In this document: positions 25,501-32,732 of the stretch, piece after piece | Layout: every line of letters begins with the position of its first letter | Numbering within the stretch: the stretch's first letter is position 1 | NCBI GenBank assembly: GCA_927349885.1 | Contig: OV651818.1 | Span: forward strand, 77,377,347 to 77,441,346 | Source of the DNA: Psylliodes chrysocephalus | Taxonomy: Eukaryota > Arthropoda > Insecta > Coleoptera > Chrysomelidae | DNA length: 64,000 nt | Direction: 5' to 3' | Notes under the pieces: generated by a model | Database searches by the model: none | Seen by the model: only the letters and a program-made list of their open reading frames with translations | Told to the model about the DNA's origin: nothing | Made by a program: the position numbers and the translations under genes

Positions 25501-28500
25501 TTAAAATGCTAAGAACTCTATTCAGCAGACCAGAGTGATAGCAGAAGTAGAATAATTTTTATTTTGCACATTTTGTAGAAGCCGAAATAAATATGTCTAC
25601 TCAAATTCATTAACTGTTACTAACGGTTACAACCAATATAACTAACTGATTTATTTTAAAAATAAATGTTTTTTGAATTGCCAATAGCATTAACGTAATT
25701 TTTGCTATAACTTCATATTTTCAGTTTACGATTCTGCTATTGCTCCATGTCCAGTTAATAATGGTTTTTACTTTATATTCTAGTTTAATTTTGTATTATC
25801 ATGTTAAAAGCAATTTTGAATCCCAAAAGAAACTTACCATTTTAAAATGTCGAAGGAAAAAATAACAAAAATAATTTTATTAAATAGGAAATAATTCCAA
25901 CTAGGGGTGGGTAAAATAATCGATTATCAATCGATTAGTTGATTTTTAGTTGAAAATCGATAATCGATTATTTCAATTAATCGAAAAGAATTGATTATTT
26001 AATTTGATAATCGCTCAGTCCTAGTTCCAACTCAGATGTGACTAAGACGTAAAATAAAATAGAAATAAATCTTATACGAGCGACCGTTTCCCTCAGGAAA
26101 ACAATGCCTCCTTTGTTTTTGAACCAGGTACTGCGAGCCAGCTTTGATTTTTCTTACTAAGTGCAGATGGCGTTACTTTTTTACTTTACTAGGCGAATGA
26201 ATTTAAAACATTTGCATATTCCATTAGAGACTGGAATCGAGAATGTCTATTTTTTGCTGATGAGTCCAAATAAGGACGAAACCGGTTCAAGACAGACTAG
26301 CCTCCTTAGTAAGCAAAATCAAATTAAAAATTATTTCCTATCTGTTGTTTTCCTTTGGATATAATTCAATGCCTGTTACGGTATTACTAAAAGGAGTAGT
26401 TGTTTTCCTCGTATTATATGATACTGCCTTTGAGATTATTTATTTTAAATAACTTTCTCCTTACAGATTTTATTGAAGATTTTGAATGACAGTTTTGTAA
26501 TATTATGGAAAAAATTTATAAAAATTTTAACTGATTTCAGACTAAATTTAAGTCTATTTTTATACATTTTAGGAATTGTAATCACTAATGAAAAATGACG
26601 TCGATATATTGTATTAATAAATGTATGGTTTGTAAATATATTTGTCTTTCTACAATTTTTAAATATCAAAATTAAAACGGACCACTGTGTCCCGAAACCC
26701 AGATCAAAGTAACGTTGATCCAAGCACCGAGACATTCAAGGGTATTTATACAGTTCCAACCAGCTTTGAGTCAACTTTATTGGAGTTCAGGGCGATAAGG
26801 GCTGCCTGGCTATCTGAACAGATCTTTATAGTCTTGTTTACGGGGAGAAAATTAATCAATTGTCTCGCTCCCAATTCTATAGCAATCATTTTTGCTTGGA
26901 AGATCGTGGCCAGAGAGCCTAGGTTTATTGATATGTCAACTCTAGGCCTCTGGCCGAAAACTCCCGCTCCTACTCCTTTTTCAGTTTTGGAGCCGTCTGT
27001 GTACAACGCATAGTCTGCCTGGAAGAGGGTTTTTCCCCTCTGCTCCATGCGTCTCTCTCTGGAATGAGGACGGTGTATAGCTTTTCTATGTGCTGTCGGG
27101 GAACTAGTGAGTCCGAGACCATGCCGAGGATGAGGTGGATATTAATCTTACTCATCAGCCCCGTCTTGTCCCATCGCAGTTCTTCTTAGCATTGGCTACC
27201 CACCTTCAGGAGTCTGTAGGGGGCCATCCTGGCCTCCCTTTCCAGCAAAATGTGGAGAGGGGTTAGGTCCAGCGTGGTCTCCATGGGTTCCGTAGGTGTG
27301 GTTGACATTGCTCCAGTTATGGCTAGGCACGCAAGCCGCTGTATTCCAGCCAGCTTTGCTCTGGCCGTCCGTTGAAGTCCCTTGTCCCACCAGACGACCG
27401 AGCCGTACGTAACCATGGGTTTTACCACTGTTTGGTAAATCCAGTAGATCAGATGAGGACTGATCCCCCATGCTTTGCCGCATATCCTTCTAAGGGTCCA
27501 GAGGGATAATCTGGCTTTTTTAATAGTTTTATCCAATTGGGGGTTCCAGGTAAGTTTCTTATTTAGAGTGATCCCCAGATATTTCATCTCCTCCGCAAAA
27601 GGAATGGTTTCCCCAGCCACGGTAGATTGTCGAAGCTTGTCGAGCTTTCTTCTCTTGGTAAAGGGGACAATAACAGTTTTGCGGAGGTTAACAGACATCT
27701 GCTCCCTCTCGCACCATCTGTTGATTGTATTAAAGGCTTGTTGAAGGATGTTGGTATTTAGTCTATTATAATAAATTTTTGATGAGCAAGTGTCAATTTT
27801 TTTCAGTAACTTACTCCCCTCGCTCATCTCAATCGCCTCCACCCCAAGAAATCCAACACATGGGTCCAAAAAGGGGGCGTTTCCTAATGCGACAATCCCG
27901 GATAAAACGAGAACCGGATCTGTGCCAAGAAGCGGAGGTAGAACCCGCCGGATTATCTCAGTACCTGACAGTTCCAACGCCTTTAAGGATAGAGAGACAA
28001 TGTTCGGAACCCATACCTTCTATTTCTACATCTCCAGATAATTTGCTTCACGTTCCCGAACATGTTTTAGTCAAACAACATTCGCATCCTATATTGCCCA
28101 GTAAATCAACAGAGGTAAGTTCGTTTAAATTTTTAAGAGAGTTCACGATGCCATTTTAAAGTTTCTGAATCAAAGCCCATTTTGCGAAAAAAATACTTTA
28201 GGTGTGGAACACTTGGATGATTCTACACAAGGTGTTTTATGGATTTCGTATACATTTTTATTTGGCCAGAATTCAACAAGGTGTTAAAAAAAAGAATTAT
28301 GGTTTCTATAGCATTATATTATACCGAGTAGTTATTAAGATTTAACAAATGAAATCCATCAAACAGTCTGTACACAGTGCTACTTATCGTAAACATCTTT
28401 ATCAAGGGCAGCGGTAGTTTGTTGATGTAATTTTTATAGGATTGAAATCTTTGGATGAATTTATTGGGAAAGGAAGCTGTACAGATAAAGGTTTGTTCGG

Positions 28501-29035
28501 ATTTCTTTAAAACTTGATAAAAACCGTTCGAGAAACAATGGAACAGTTACATTCCAAATTATTGGTCACGTACAAGCATTAAATTGTCTACTGGTCAACT
28601 AGTTGCCTCTGATAGTTCTCAATATATTTTTGAAGAATCCGAACAGACCTTTAGTAACTGTTGGCACAAACGAACAGTCATTTTAAATTGCCACTCAAGT
28701 TTTTATGCAGCCGCAGCCCGCTCTAATATAGATTTCTTTTATAAATCTAATTCAATAAACATAATTTTTATTTTTAGAGTAGTACAAGATCAAGTCATTG
28801 TCCCGTTATCAGACATGGGCCGGCATTAGGATGCAATTTTTGTTGGAACACAGTGGATACACATGGTAGAATTCTCAGAAGAAAAACCAAGTACCATTGT
28901 CCAGAGTGTGAAACGAATCTATGTATAGTACCGTGTTTCCAGGAATATCACAAAACTCAAGCAACTGGGGATCCCCCTAACCCGAATCCGATATTACCCT
29001 CCCCTACTGCTAAGGTGTATCCCAAGAGCATGTAA
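4368..29035 (+). CDS. BTB-domain transcription factor gene with two alternative 3' ends (overview)
   Basis: Model A joins 4368-4538, 7923-8088, 8170-8311, 8605-8845, 9946-10042 and 24109-24680 (462 residues, pipsqueak C-terminus). Model B uses the same first five exons, then 27807-28114 and 28778-29035 (460 residues, piggyBac-type zinc-ribbon C-terminus). All junctions have GT-AG ends and the phases agree. The N-terminal BTB domain (residues 1 to about 115) is of the insect tramtrack/broad/lola group, which homo- and heterodimerises in the nucleus. The middle, about 160 residues, is polar and Ser/Thr/Glu-rich with one basic stretch. The exon layout, a shared BTB part followed by swapped DNA-binding ends, is that of lola, mod(mdg4) and broad. 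The exact orthologue is unassigned; from memory it resembles an uncharacterised Drosophila BTB factor, so no symbol is given. Confidence 0.85.
4740..5194 (-). pseudogene. LINE endonuclease fragment, distal part
   Basis: On the - strand the reading includes LDTLVTDHRAT, which matches the SDH-type motif near the end of AP-endonuclease domains of non-LTR retrotransposons, followed by a linker ending in IITRDKLYKAY. It continues the fragment at 6280-6870; the R1 copy at 5195-6279 separates the two. No reverse transcriptase follows, so the element is truncated. Confidence 0.7.
5195..6279 (+). repeat. R1 repeat element, near-complete forward copy with two 415-bp units
   Basis: The 5' end is a hairpin (ACTTTCC, then TATCTGTATACAGATA, then GGAAAGT, 5200-5232). 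The 3' end is ATAGGAAAGT followed by CATGTGTTGGACACATCAG. Two tandem 415-bp units lie inside, against three in the copy at 1-1517. It has inserted into a LINE fragment that is readable on both sides. No clear target duplication was found. Class unknown. Confidence 0.7.
6280..6870 (-). pseudogene. LINE endonuclease fragment, proximal part
   Basis: Read on the - strand from about 6865: HNNIRNISKNID, LILTETRNDF, YRPPSMNEREF, VIAGDINIDIL and TCIDHMFV. These are the N-terminus, the catalytic GDxN block and the IDHI-type block of a non-LTR endonuclease. A short AAT-repeat tract near 6600-6650 interrupts it. It lies antisense in intron 1 of the BTB gene's coding part. It resembles the endonuclease of jockey- or CR1-like elements; the clade is not decidable here. 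Confidence 0.75.
6600..6623. repeat. (AAT)n microsatellite
   Basis: About eight AAT/ATA triplets followed by AATACGTTTATT. It lies within the decayed LINE and could be the tail of another inserted retroelement. Confidence 0.6.
6871..7922 (+). other. intron sequence upstream of BTB exon 2
   Basis: Non-coding AT-rich sequence ending in the acceptor TTGTTTTAG at 7914-7922. The stretch near 7500-7680 is less AT-rich and has repeated AACTCC/ACACTT wording, probably old repeat sequence. I see no gene in it. Confidence 0.4.
7923..8088 (+). CDS. BTB gene coding exon 2: second half of BTB domain
   Basis: The acceptor AG is at 7921-7922 and the donor GTAAAG starts at 8089. The 166 nt enter in phase 0 and leave in phase 1. 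The translation begins SLFATNPCKHPIVILKDVKF and continues through VDFMYHGEVSVSQEQLP and LKTAEMLKIK, the most conserved segment of the insect BTB (TTK) domain. It completes the domain started in exon 1. Confidence 0.92.
8170..8311 (+). CDS. BTB gene coding exon 3: linker
   Basis: The acceptor is at 8168-8169 and the donor GTATAT at 8312; it enters in phase 1 and leaves in phase 2. It starts GLTEIP, the usual segment just after a BTB domain, then a Gln/Thr/Glu-rich linker and LSPSSPSSK, a Ser/Pro run probably exposed to kinases. No DNA-binding domain lies here. Confidence 0.85.
8605..8845 (+). CDS. BTB gene coding exon 4: basic patch and acidic linker
   Basis: The acceptor TTTCAG ends at 8604 and the donor GTAAGT starts at 8846; it enters in phase 2 and leaves in phase 0. 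The first residues RRRLKKN, with the KR of the previous exon, form a basic cluster that could be a nuclear localisation signal. The rest is polar, with no known domain. Confidence 0.85.
8898..8985. repeat. 88-bp hairpin MITE
   Basis: TGATCCACAAAAAA at the left end is matched by TTTTTTTGTGGATCA at the right end, with a second matching pair (GGCCATGGA / CATGGCC) inside. It lies in the intron after coding exon 4. Confidence 0.6.
8990..9945 (+). other. intron 4 sequence
   Basis: Non-coding. The part around 9540-9740 is richer in G and C than its neighbours and may be an old repeat, but I could not match it elsewhere in the window. It ends with the acceptor TACTTTTCAG. Confidence 0.35.
9946..10042 (+). 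CDS. BTB gene coding exon 5: last shared exon
   Basis: The acceptor TTTTCAG ends at 9945 and the donor GTATGT starts at 10043. 97 nt, entering in phase 0 and leaving in phase 1 after a single G. The residues include QVTPPEDINTSQ and a Thr/Pro-rich end. Both alternative 3' modules begin in the matching phase, so this donor is the likely switch point between isoforms. Confidence 0.82.
10664..13084. mobile_element. 2.4-kb TIR element without coding capacity
   Basis: About 70 bp at the left edge (CCAGGTATTCACACGAAAAC, then TTATTTCTGGTGTTTTTGAA) recur inverted at the right edge (13012-13082), with a few mismatches. I see no transposase between them. TA flanks both ends. It lies in the long intron between BTB exon 5 and the pipsqueak exon. 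Non-autonomous DNA transposon; superfamily not identified. Confidence 0.7.
13191..13310. repeat. two-copy 60-bp tandem duplication
   Basis: 13191-13250 and 13251-13310 are nearly identical (TTTTACATTTTCATGTTTGT and onward). The copy length keeps a short ORF open, but that ORF has no recognisable content. Confidence 0.75.
13311..14720. other. non-coding intron stretch
   Basis: AT-rich sequence between two transposons, inside the long BTB intron. I see no ORF, RNA or terminal repeat that I can support. Confidence 0.35.
15170..15423. repeat. 254-bp hairpin inside the left side of the transposon
   Basis: TGGCTGTTGTAGCC at the start pairs with GGCTACAACAGCCA at the end, and the arms match along about 115 bp. 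The centre is TGATCAAAAATC / GATTTTTGATCA with ACAGGGTGATC-type wording, as in other ACAGGGTG elements here. Probably a nested MITE of the same family. Confidence 0.65.
15940..17236 (+). CDS. mariner/Tc1-like transposase with one intron
   Basis: Join 15940-16249 and 16452-17236, 364 residues. The 202-bp intron has GTAAGT and TTTTAG ends and splits a codon in phase 1; joining restores the run through ANEVGVGRNT. Residues about 7-65 (FGEMTDMHLCFGLASGNANE, then ERFPNR) form the insect-specific helix-turn-helix known as DUF4817. The DDE core follows: FTDEAGF, WFMHDGAPPH and PPRSPDLNPMDFF, with 36 residues between the second and third catalytic Asp by my count. ATG at 15940 is chosen because the upstream in-frame codon is TTG. 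The frame is open throughout, so the copy may be young. It cuts and pastes its own DNA at TA sites. Confidence 0.9.
18714..19130. repeat. left GATTTAAATC array of the hAT element
   Basis: At least 15 copies of GATTTAAATC, several in perfect 20-bp period (GATTTAAATCTTTTTAAAAC between about 18870 and 18990). The palindromic core and subterminal position suggest transposase-binding sites or replication-slippage growth. Confidence 0.8.
20098..20400. repeat. right GATTTAAATC array of the hAT element
   Basis: About a dozen copies of the same palindrome with different spacers (TTTCGAAAA, TTTCCTAAAAT). The spacers differ from the left array, so the two arrays grew separately or diverged since. Confidence 0.8.
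21258..22110 (-). pseudogene. Harbinger accessory Myb/SANT-like protein, decayed
   Basis: The - strand partner of the nuclease. The N-terminal part (about 22110-21760) is frameshifted; SANT-like wording KEKNLFISLIK, ESLKNKYTNIKK and EGRPHKITNVDPLDNDVQEI can be picked out of different frames. The C-terminal 149 residues (21707-21258) are open, polar and coiled-coil-like (HLQKLRHAEELHKQTI). In intact Harbinger elements this protein brings the nuclease to DNA. Confidence 0.7.
22476..23234. repeat. diverged tandem repeat (about 160-bp period) and non-coding DNA
   Basis: The wording TTTATGTATGTT, AATTCTTTA and GTCCGATTT appears near 22548-22595 and again near 22700-22750, diverged. The remainder to 23234 shows nothing I can support. 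Confidence 0.45.
23235..23865. mobile_element. 631-bp TIR element
   Basis: CAGCCTGTTTTAGTTTTAAG at the left is the inverted form of the right end finishing CAAAATCAGGCTG, with about 45 bp of matching arms (CATTAACATAGACATTAAC inside). No coding sequence. The target duplication is not clear. Confidence 0.7.
24109..24680 (+). CDS. BTB gene alternative terminal exon A: pipsqueak helix-turn-helix
   Basis: The acceptor CTTGCAG ends at 24108; the entry phase matches the G left by exon 5. It encodes 190 residues to TAA at 24678-24680. The HTH_psq domain lies at about residues 345-387 of model A (24324-24452): ENFLRALEAVRFGGIGFCKA, then ARMYGVNNRTLWLEYKKRG. A basic KRKRS precedes it. Psq domains bind GA-rich DNA and often occur C-terminal to a BTB domain in insects. 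The tail after it is polar, without a second domain. Candidate poly(A) signals AATAAA occur near 25262 and 25586. Confidence 0.88.
24930..25440 (+). repeat. diverged tandem repeats in the presumed 3' UTR of model A
   Basis: ACGATCTTTCA followed by CACCATATTGATAATGACC (about 24930-24975) recurs as CACCATATTAATAATGACC (about 25171), with the text that follows (AGCCCTAATTTGA, then TCTAGCCGAAAATT) also repeated. A third shorter start occurs at about 25307. Period roughly 220 bp, then 140 bp. Confidence 0.6.
25902..26023. mobile_element. 122-bp hAT-like MITE built on AATCGATT
   Basis: TAGGGGTGGG at the left and CAGTCCTA at the right, flanked by ATTCCAAC and GTTCCAAC (7 of 8 identical; shifting by one base gives an exact TTCCAACT pair). 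The inside is ATAATCGATTATC-type palindromes. It is a short relative of the element at 41661-42930. Confidence 0.65.
26246..26298 (+). ncRNA. hammerhead ribozyme motif, Penelope-type
   Basis: Core CTGATGA at 26257-26263, helix II GTCC / GGAC (26264-26267 and 26274-26277) with loop AAATAA, then GAAA at 26278-26281. Helix III is the six-base palindrome ACCGGT (26281-26286), too short to fold alone but able to pair between two molecules, as described for hammerheads of Penelope-like retroelements. Predicted cleavage is after T26287 (GTT). Helix I can form between 26246-26256 and 26288-26296 with one mismatch and one wobble. No Penelope protein is visible nearby, so this is probably a terminal fragment. 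Confidence 0.75.
26675..27775 (-). pseudogene. non-LTR retrotransposon fragment: RT C-terminal part and RNase H
   Basis: On the - strand: INRWCEREQMSVNLRKT, MKYLGITLNKKLTWNPQL, GKAWGISPHLIYWIYQTVVK and RLACLAITGAMSTTP (end of reverse transcriptase, thumb and connection), then with frameshifts YTDGSKTEKGVGAGVF, ATIFQAKMIAIELGA, ICSDSQAALIAL and VTLIWVSGHSG (RNase H with its catalytic Asp/Glu blocks). Jockey-like by content. Both ends are truncated; the 5' break lies about 30 bp before the acceptor of BTB exon 27807. Confidence 0.88.
27807..28114 (+). CDS. BTB gene alternative exon B1: Pro/Ser linker
   Basis: The acceptor TTTTTTTCAG ends at 27806 and the donor GTAAGT starts at 28115; it enters in phase 1 (matching exon 5) and leaves in phase 0. 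It encodes about 103 residues: YSPRSSQSPPPQE, KRGRFLMRQSRIKREPD (basic, possibly a nuclear signal; IKREP fits a SUMO-site pattern) and a Pro/Ser tail. The open frame continues upstream of the acceptor, but that part is intron and LINE-derived sequence. Confidence 0.82.
28115..28777 (+). other. intron between exons B1 and B2
   Basis: Non-coding, GTAAGT to TTTTTAG. Nothing recognisable apart from short unsupported ORFs. Confidence 0.5.
28778..29035 (+). CDS. BTB gene alternative terminal exon B2: piggyBac-type zinc ribbon
   Basis: The acceptor TTTTTAG ends at 28777; phase 0; stop TAA at 29033-29035; 85 residues. The Cys/His pattern is C-x2-C-W, then GRILRRKTKYHCPEC, then LCIVPCFQEYH: C19, C22, C41, C44, C49, C53 and H58 of the exon. 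This is the pattern of the C-terminal cysteine-rich ribbon of piggyBac-family transposases (Pfam zf-Tnp type), where it binds the transposon ends. Here no transposase core is attached, so it reads as a captured domain giving the BTB factor a different DNA- or chromatin-binding end. The C-terminal 25 residues are Pro-rich. Confidence 0.85.
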   Translation, partial: SSTRSSHCPVIRHGPALGCNFCWNTVDTHGRILRRKTKYHCPECETNLCIVPCFQEYHKTQATGDPPNPNPILPSPTAKVYPKSM

Positions 29036-29063
29036 ATTAAATTATTGTTGTGTTATTATATAT

Positions 29064-29069
29064 AATAAA
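29064..29069 (+). terminator. poly(A) signal for model B
   Basis: AATAAA 29 bases after the stop codon, in a T-rich setting, with no other candidate closer. Confidence 0.6.
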
Positions 29070-29293
29070 TATTTATGTACATGACGTGTTTTAATTGTTT
29101 TCCTAGTTACTGTCTTGTCTAATATTTTCAATGGTATGTTTAATATGGAATATTTTTTTGAAATGTAGGTCTCGATGACGTTTCGAGAGTGTAAAAGAAT
29201 GACTTTTATTGTCCAAAAATTGGGACTGGCTTTTAGTGATTTTACTGATGGAAAATATTTTCAAGTTACTATGATTAATGCTCTAAAATGGTA

Positions 29294-29430
29294 TTAGAGC
29301 TGTCACAATTACCGTTGCAAAGTAATTGAAGTACCAATTACTAGACAACCAAAAAACTATTCAAATTACTAGTTACTTTAGTTTTTCAAAAGTGCTTGCA
29401 ATTATAAATTACTCATAAAAGGTATTGAAA
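29294..29430 (+). mobile_element. hAT-like terminus, truncated
   Basis: TAGAGCTGTCACAATTACC resembles the left end of the nested hAT at 18693 (CAGAGCTGTCACC). It is followed by repeated AATTAC/GTAATT wording, again a subterminal short-repeat array. No partner end was found. Confidence 0.5.
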
Positions 29431-30577
29431 ATGTTCAATAAATAACCAAAAAATACATTTTTCTTGTCTTGCAAGATGTCTAGAGCACGAGCTAAAGGTC
29501 TTAAAATTACACAATATATACCCAAGTAACACAAAGTTATAAAATATTTGTATAATTGATTAAAACGTTACAAAACACGTGTAAACTACACGTTAAATAA
29601 CTTAAATTTTTAAAACTGATATACAACTTTTTAATAGTGTAGAAACTAATAGTATGACGTTTTTGTTAGAATTTGTTGAGAAATATTTAACTAGAGTTGT
29701 AGCAACGTTAATTTATAAGAAACGTATAACTAAATTAAGTTGTTTTAAAATGTACAAAAGTCCTCGACTTATTTTTGGTAAAACGAGTAGGTAGAGCATT
29801 CTTATATAATCAGATCCATTTTTTGTGAACATTTCTAAAAAAAAGGGCCTCAACCATTTTTGTCACAATTTTTAAAAAAAATAAAAAGGTCCTCCACTTA
29901 TATTTCGAACAAACGAGGGTCTTTTACCTGGTCTATTTTTGTATAAATCCGATTCCTCTGCGGCTTTTAAAAAGCGTGGAATTTGCAAAAAAAAGCGTGA
30001 CGTCTGGCAACCCTAACAATATATATATAGTTGTTATAACGTTTCTATAACTATAGAAGTTGTATAGTGGTTAAATGTGTATATTATATTTTATTCCTAG
30101 AATGTATTATTATCTTTTTGAGGTTAGGAATTAGGAATAACTGCTTTATAAATTTTAGAAGAGTATTATCATGTATTCGAAAAAGAGGTGGCTCTTATAG
30201 ATATAAAAAAAAAACTATTTAAATTGGAAATCAAAGTACTTCAAGATATAAACATTTTTGATAACATTATAAACCAGCGTTGCCAGAGCTGGTACTTTAC
30301 TTTAGAAATTTTTATTTATAATTAATAATAGTATCTACATGTCAAATCAACTACCGAGTCCTTAGACTTTTCGTGCAGGTTAAGAACCAAGGTGGATAAA
30401 TCCGCCCACAATAATTCGTTCGACTCAAATGTTTGTGAAATATATCAGCCCTCACTCCTTACCTGTTCGGTATTATTAAGGGATTGTGGTTTTATTTGGA
30501 AATCGGTAATGGGAAATGGTGATAGGATATGTCGTGTTTTAGTTATGGCTTTTGTCCCCTGAAAAAGCTAGAAAAAA
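29431..30577. other. non-coding stretch downstream of the BTB gene
   Basis: AT-rich. Near 29985-30015 the wording TGACGTCTGGCAACCCTAA looks like a hAT right end with no left partner. I see no gene. Confidence 0.35.
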
Positions 30578-30999
30578 CAGGGTTGTCCTTGTGCCCGGGC
30601 TGGTACAAATATACAGATCTGGTACATTTTGAGACCGTTTGTACAGAAGTACATTTTTAATATTTCTGGTACATTTTGTACAATTTTAAATATTGATCTG
30701 ACGACACGAATTTTTCAAAATTACTATTTACCATAAATATCGATAAATTTCAAAATGTTTATAATTCAGTAAAAAAAGAAAAATAAGTATTTTACTGTAA
30801 AAAATAGATAGGTTCGTATTATTATTTGTTAAGGTTGTTAGGTCTGCAGCAAATTTTATATATTAAAACTATGTAATTAACAGGTTTGTAATAAGAAAAG
30901 CAAAAGAGGCAGATCCGAGGCTTAGTATTTTCAGCTTTCTACTTCATCAGGTTTATCTAGACTAGACCGTCTGACAATATATAATAAATTCCGACACAA

Positions 31000-31628
31000 T
31001 TACTAGTTTCTAGTATTCCAGATTCTCAAGTAGTGAAAAATATAAATTGTGGGAGAACAAAGACTACCCAAATAATTAAAATATTAGAAACTGAGGCTGA
31101 AAATAAACTTGTACAACAACTAAATAGTAGATGAAACAACAGACATATCTACAAAAAAATGTTTAGCAATTTTGTGCCGTTCTGTATATATGAACCAAAG
31201 TTCCATTAAAGACCAGTTATTGTCGCTGGTAGAAGTAAAGAATTGCTATGCAGATGGTCTCACTAAAGCCATTTTAGATTTACTGGACAAATCTGAAATT
31301 TATTACCATAATGTTATTGGTTTCGGTGCAGATAACGCTTCTGTTATGATGGGGCAGATGGTGGGGGGGGGGGGGGGGGGGCGTACACGCAAAACTTAAA
31401 GAAAAAGTATTTTAAATATGTTTGTTGTTGGTCAGAAGCGACAACAAAATACCTTCTATAGTAGAGGAGTTTGTCCAAGACATATACAACTATTTAATGA
31501 AAAGTCCAAAAAGACCGTTTATAAAGAATTTCAAGAATTTATTGAAACGAAACCCCACAAATTGTTAAGAATAAGTAAAACAAGATGGCCTTCATTAGAG
31601 GTAAGGTACAAGTGTGAATATATAATAT
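31000..31628 (+). pseudogene. hAT transposase pseudogene fragment
   Basis: In shifting frames: LLSLVEVKNCYADGLTKAIL, YHNVIGFGADNASVMMGQM (the conserved D-N/A-S-VM block of hAT-related transposases such as the ZNF862-like group), then after a G-run PRHIQLFNEKSKKTVYKEFQ and KPHKLLRISKTRWPSLE. The TRW-SLE block is diagnostic. Interrupted by frameshifts and stops, and truncated after SLE. Confidence 0.78.
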
Positions 31629-31633
31629 AAAAA

Positions 31634-32250
31634 AATGTTTCGAGTATTCTCTTAATCATTTATAGAGGTGCTACAATAGGTTGTACAAGATAACCGGAAA
31701 AAGCCTGTAATAACTAGATAGGAAAAATCATGTGTTGAAAATATAGAACATTTAATTTTGCCTAAAAATCTCTGTGTAAGTTCGAATGGCCAAATATTCA
31801 TTGCCAACGAAAATACTGGAAAATTAAAATTTTAGACTTTACCTGCAATTTTTCCATTACGGTCCGTTTTAGAGAAATCATGTATAAATCATAACTTACA
31901 GAGATCGCTATCCCAAACAACTTTTAGTTTAACAATTTTCTTAAAATCAGAATTATGCACATTTTGTCAAATTCCTCAATTACGGACCATTTTAGGAAAA
32001 TTTTGTATTTAACAAAAATTATAGAAAATGATATTGTAAGTAACTTTTATTTAAAGCATTTTCTTCTCCAAACATAAATAACAGATATATTCTATAAAAC
32101 ATAAAAATGACCCCCTATATGAAGTACCCCCCCCCCCCCAGATGTTCCTCTGACTCCACCCAAAATCTAATCAGTTCACCACAGGCCGAAATAAACCTTA
32201 AATTTAAAATTTGATGATTTTCTTTGTATCCGTTCATGAGTTACCGTGGA
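31634..32250. repeat. two R1 fragments in opposite orientation
   Basis: 31634-31741 is the 3' end of R1 on the + strand (ACCGGAAAAAGCC, ACTAGATAGGAAA, ATCATGTGTTG). About 31785-32250 is an R1 body on the - strand (CATTGCCAACGAAAATAC and onward, ending GTATCCGTTCATGAGTTA). Together they interrupt the hAT element. A C-run occurs at about 32128. Confidence 0.65.
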
Positions 32251-32639
32251 TAAAATGGATATCCTTTATGAGGAACTAAAAAAAGTACTTCCATAGTAAA
32301 GCTAAGTCCACATAAACGAGAATTTGTGGAAAAAAATTGTCTATTTTTCTTTTCAATGAAATTTTCGCAATTTTTCAATGAAATTTATTTCATCGATCTC
32401 TATGAGTAGGGATGGGCGAAATGAACTGCATGGAAAAATAACAAAGTCGCGTCCATAACAACTTAGTTTAATAATGGTATTTAGAATTACATGTAGTTTG
32501 CCGAATTTATTAATAAACAATTAGTTTACATACATATTTCAAATTTCGTTTTTGTACAATCGTTTAAAATCTGGTACAATTTTGTCCTGGGATCTGTACA
32601 ATTTTTTGAAGGCCTTTGGCAACACTTATAAACACAGAT

Positions 32640-32732
32640 CCGCAGTACCTTCCTATCTACCTACGTACTTACCTACGTACTTACCTACCTACCTACGTAC
32701 CTACCTACCTACCTACCTACCTACCTACCTAT
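32640..32732. repeat. (CTAC)n microsatellite
   Basis: CCTACCTACCTACGTAC-type repeats over about 90 bp. The small ORFs over it with Tyr-Leu-Pro-Thr repeats are a by-product. Confidence 0.9.

Larger units (their letters stand above)
30578..32626 (+). mobile_element. degraded hAT element with nested R1 fragments
   Basis: The left end CAGGGTTGTCC (30578) and right end TTGGCAACACT (to about 32625) are imperfect inverted repeats. GGTACA-rich subterminal wording (CTGGTACAAAT, CTGGTACATTTT) occurs at both sides, also seen in the small relative at 61813-62125. It contains hAT transposase remnants and two R1 fragments. Target duplications are not clear. Confidence 0.65.

Noticed and set aside
27779..28159. 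126-residue ORF as an independent gene
   Set aside because: Only the part from 27807 to 28114 is exonic; the start lies in LINE-flanking intron and the end runs past the GTAAGT donor.
31360..31382. Run of about 18 G as a quadruplex regulatory site
   Set aside because: It sits in a dead hAT transposase and breaks its frame; similar G or C runs occur in R1 fragments, so slippage or assembly noise is likelier.
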